From contig NC_061078.1 of assembly GCF_021917145.1 (NCBI RefSeq), positions 2,906,064 to 2,970,063 on the forward strand: a DNA stretch of 64,000 nucleotides. The letters are read 5' to 3'. The notes under the pieces were generated by a model. That model worked only from the letters and a program-made list of their open reading frames with translations. It was not told where the DNA came from and did no database searches. Made by a program: the position numbers and the translations under genes. Below are positions 60,694 to 64,000 of the stretch, one piece after another; positions within the stretch are counted from its first letter, which is position 1; each line of letters starts with the position of its first letter. The DNA is from Hypomesus transpacificus. Lineage: Eukaryota; Chordata; Actinopteri; Osmeriformes; Osmeridae.

Positions 60694-63678
60694 TTTATTT
60701 ATCTTAAAAAATTAAAATAAAGTGCTTTGTATGTACAATATAATAAAAACAACTGTCACAATAATAATGTATAATACAAGTAATACAGTTCACAACAGTT
60801 TTGTACACAACAGGTCTATTAAAAAAAACATTTTCATGCAGGCCATAGACGACCATGTTAAGTCAATATTTCAGTCAACTAAGCATATGGTGTACATTAT
60901 TGTCATACTGTAACTGGGAGGCTAACTGGAGTGTTTCATGAACTGTTGTATGGACAGGAATAGAATTGTGATACTATTTAATAAACCTTGGCGACCCAAC
61001 AAAATTTCCATTTGTTTCTATAGTTACCTTATTAAAGTACAGTACACTGTGCCCAATAATAGAGTAAAAATAATGAAGCAACTTATTATCCTGCTTTTAA
61101 AGAAAATAGAGTTCTGCATTGTTCTTGAGATGCTAAGACCTGACCATGTGATTCACTTGGATAACAGCTACATTCACCATGAGAGCTGCCCAAAATATCA
61201 GGCAAAACAATGCGTGTCTTTGTAAATATCCTTTACCTTAATCTTCAGCTTGTGTCAAATAAATAAAAATTGTCATAAGCTCCATCACAAATATTTACCT
61301 TCTGTTTTAATCGATCTGTAAGTACAAATATCAAGTAACGGTATAACATCTCTCCATGTGAAATTCACAGGTAGACATCTGTTACACATGGATACATTTT
61401 CAGCATGTCTACAGTAGCCTGAAAATACGTTTGACACAATCCAATACAAGTAAAAAAACGAAAAGCGGAGCAGCTCCTAGCCCTGACTGTTAGGTGGAAT
61501 ATATAACAGCACAAGCTTGGGTGGAATGATGCCCTTAGTAAGGCTCCATTCAGATGTCAATCCATGTAGTTTGTTAGTTACGCTCCTAGTGGGCTACAAT
61601 CAAACATGTTAGCTACTACAATGTACCGTTGGTGAGGTCACCACCTAGTAGCATTACATTGGACAGTATGTGGCATGTGGCTAAAGGCAGGACTCGATGG
61701 TGTCTGAAGGCATTTCAAAATGTGTCTAGGCTTTGATCACTAACTGACGACATACTAGTGTGCAGTAGTTTGTGCCAGAAAAAGGTACGCAGAAGTAGGC
61801 AGTAAGCAAAAGAACATTTCAGCAGTGGGCAATCTCACGTACATTACTATCTCTACCACAACACATCTTGCACCAGGTCCCTTTACACACAATATAAGTA
61901 CAGGTATATACATTAAACCACTGTGACCATTGTTACGCAGTATGCTCCTTGTGCAATTACTTTGTCAAAATGTAGCAGACACATAGCTTTTTTAAAGATC
62001 CTTGATGTTAGATAAAGCAAAATATTGTTTGCATTTTGGAATACATTAATTCATCGATACATAACATTGGGGATACATTCCACAATACTGTATGTGCCAT
62101 TCTCTCCCTATGGCTGGTTATAGTTACCATGAGTTTGCTACATCTTTGGAAATTAGTCATCACAATTAACAATTGCAAAAATGGTCCCTGTTCTATAGTT
62201 CAATATAGTTGTACAAGTGGATGACATATCTGGATCAGTATAACCCCACAACTTTCAGTAGTGTCTCACACAAGACTGCTCCTAGGTTAAGCATAAAATA
62301 ACTGAAATGTGCAAACAACTTGAAAGTGTTCAATCCCCATTCCCTTGTGCTTTAAAGTTTCACATGGTCTGACTGATTGTGGTCATGGAGTGAGTGGCAA
62401 GACTTGTAGGAATGTGTATGGTACCTGGTGTGAATACTGCTCTTCTCTACACTGGGCCCTTAGTTCACAGTGCAGGACAAAGAGACAGTTGTCAACCCTT
62501 TTTATGAACTGGTTCAGTAACATGTACTTTTCTTTAACAGTGATCAAAGCTGACAGAAGGCAGTTCACAGAGCAGTTGCGAGAAAATGACACGAGTCATG
62601 GCACACTGAAAAATCAAAGACATTCTTGGCACAGTGTGCAATGATTTTGGTTCTGCCTTGAGGACTGAGGACCGGGTGGTGTCCATGTCTTACTTGCGTC
62701 CGGAAACGTCCTCTGGTGGAACAGGACCTGTGTTCCTCTAATAGATCTCCCAGTCCCTAGATATAATTTGTATTCACATCTGGGAAAGTCTGTCACAGTT
62801 CAGGCGAGTCCATCCATTTTCACAAGACCTTACTGCCTTTGCAGTTCAATACTGAGAAAAGTGTCTAATTGTGGTGGAGTGGACACAAAGTCAGAGACCC
62901 TGCTTCCAAGTCTGACCACACATCAGGCTCCATGGCAACTGAGCGTTTATCTCTGAGCAGCTCCAAGGTTTTAAGAGGTAAGTTCAGCTCTAATTCTCTC
63001 AGGAAAATGTACTGCTGTCAGTCAGTCCCCATGTGCCTTGTTAAACAGTGGCTCCCATAATGCTTGTGCAGCCCTGAGAGGGTAGGCAAGAGCCATATGT
63101 AATCACACCCACCTTACTTGGCTCCATGTCAATTTCACGAACAGGACCACTGTCGTGTTCCTCCCAGGCATTGTTTATCCCATGATGGTGGCGTGTCTTA
63201 CTCACATGAACGTGTAGAATGGGTGTTGCATTTATTCTTTTCTGTCATTTCTGACTTATGTGATGAAGGACAATGCAGAATGCTTACTTGTAGCTTATTT
63301 GACTAATAGTAAGACTGTGATGGTTCACATCTGCAGCACATTCACATATGAAAAGTGGGTAAAAAATAACTCGGCAAATGAAGACGGTTGTATTATGGCC
63401 ATTCTTTGCAGTCGTTGTGGTTTGGTGATCTCAGCAGATAGGCAGGCTCGCTACTATCTTCATGACATGGGGACTCACACACCCACATGCAAATAGACAC
63501 CGACTCTGGAGCAGCAATGCTTTAACCAAAAAAACTCCAACGTGTAGCACAGAAAAAAAAAGGATGACAGAAAACAAAAGAGATGGCCTTCTGTGCTGTG
63601 ATGGGAGCAGGATGGCTGAGCCTATATCCCACTGAGATACAGTCCATCAGCATTTCTGCCAGCCACTTTTGCCCTTTC
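60694..63678 (-). other. Probable long 3' UTR of the semaphorin gene
   Basis: No coding frame is supported in these 3 kb. They directly follow the semaphorin stop codon on the minus strand. AATAAA in the minus sense (60,694-60,699) is the last clear signal before the aminopeptidase leader, so the 3' UTR may run the full length. Long 3' UTRs are usual for semaphorin genes. This limit is inferred, and earlier signals could be used too. Confidence 0.45.
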
Positions 63679-64000
63679 TCATACTATCGAATCCTTGATC
63701 TCTGAGCCCAGTCGTACTCGGGGCCGGGGGCAGGTGGGGGAGATCTCTACATGGCTCTCCTTCAGGTTCAGCAGCCGTCTCTCAGACTCGGAGAAGCTCT
63801 TGCTGTTGTCTGGCGACGACTCCAGGGTGGGCGTGCTGCAGATGTAGTTGTCATTAAGCGTCTGGTAGCCCTTGTGGTCGGAGGTGGAGACGGGGATGGT
63901 GTTGCCATTGAGGGGTAAACTCTCCGCAGGCTTCCCCACAATCCTAGCCTTTTTCTGCTGCATGTTGGGACACTCCCCCTGCTTCAGCATGGATTTCATG
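63679..64000 (-). CDS. sema4b: Class 4 semaphorin, cytoplasmic tail (partial, SEMA4B-like)
   Basis: The minus-strand frame is open from the right edge to a stop at 63,679-63,681, encoding the last 106 or more residues. Within it are MLKQGECPNMQQKKARIVGK, DHKGYQTLNDNYICSTPT, a Ser/Glu-rich block and the end CPRPRVRLGSEIKDSIV. I recognise this as the conserved tail of SEMA4B, a transmembrane axon-guidance ligand of plexins. The last four residues, DSIV, fit a class I PDZ-binding motif (S/T-x-V), consistent with reported scaffold binding of SEMA4 tails. The sema, PSI, Ig and transmembrane regions lie beyond the window. The WDR93 neighbourhood agrees with SEMA4B at human 15q26.1. Confidence 0.8.
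   Translation of the reverse strand, partial: MKSMLKQGECPNMQQKKARIVGKPAESLPLNGNTIPVSTSDHKGYQTLNDNYICSTPTLESSPDNSKSFSESERRLLNLKESHVEISPTCPRPRVRLGSEIKDSIV

Overview
The window is vertebrate nuclear DNA, almost certainly from a teleost fish. The genes have many short exons with GT-AG introns. The GnRH receptor keeps the long C-terminal tail found in non-mammalian receptors. The intergenic DNA carries fish-type mobile DNA: a tRNA-derived SINE, hAT-like miniature elements with 8-bp target duplications, and a LINE 3' fragment. It also has CA microsatellites and long C/G homopolymers. The species cannot be fixed from the sequence alone.

Six protein genes are supported by exon reconstruction, joining splice sites with matching reading phase. 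(1) gnrhr, + strand, 12,971-15,115, a GnRH receptor. (2) wdr93, - strand, 17,720-21,976, 14 coding exons. (3) An ELL-family elongation factor, - strand, 24,959-40,146, 12 exons, 602 aa. (4) serf2, + strand, 52,217-53,321, 3 exons, 60 aa. (5) An ERAP-type M1 zinc aminopeptidase, - strand, 54,463-60,097, 17 exons, 959 aa. (6) The last coding part of a class 4 semaphorin, most like sema4b, - strand, 63,679 to the right edge. Its 3' untranslated region probably fills much of 60.7-63.7 kb.

Layout: 1-11.9 kb is mostly non-coding, with one candidate minus-strand first exon near 10 kb and a duplicated unidentified sequence at 2.3 and 4.6 kb. From 12 to 40 kb lie gnrhr, wdr93 and ell. From 40.2 to 52.2 kb is a gene-poor, mobile-element-rich interval. 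From 52.2 to 64 kb lie serf2, erap-like and sema4b-like, closely spaced. The genes do not form one pathway. From general knowledge, the order is a syntenic block: WDR93 and SEMA4B lie at human 15q26.1 and ELL3-SERF2 at 15q15.3, while ERAP genes lie in the related 5q15 block.

I found no evidence of an undescribed biological system. The most unusual items are a roughly 980-bp inverted-repeat element that reuses its terminal motif internally and is nested in a duplicated sequence, a 75-bp near-perfect palindrome, a GC-AG intron in the aminopeptidase gene, overlapping upstream ORFs on gnrhr, and a 46-base G tract in an ell intron.
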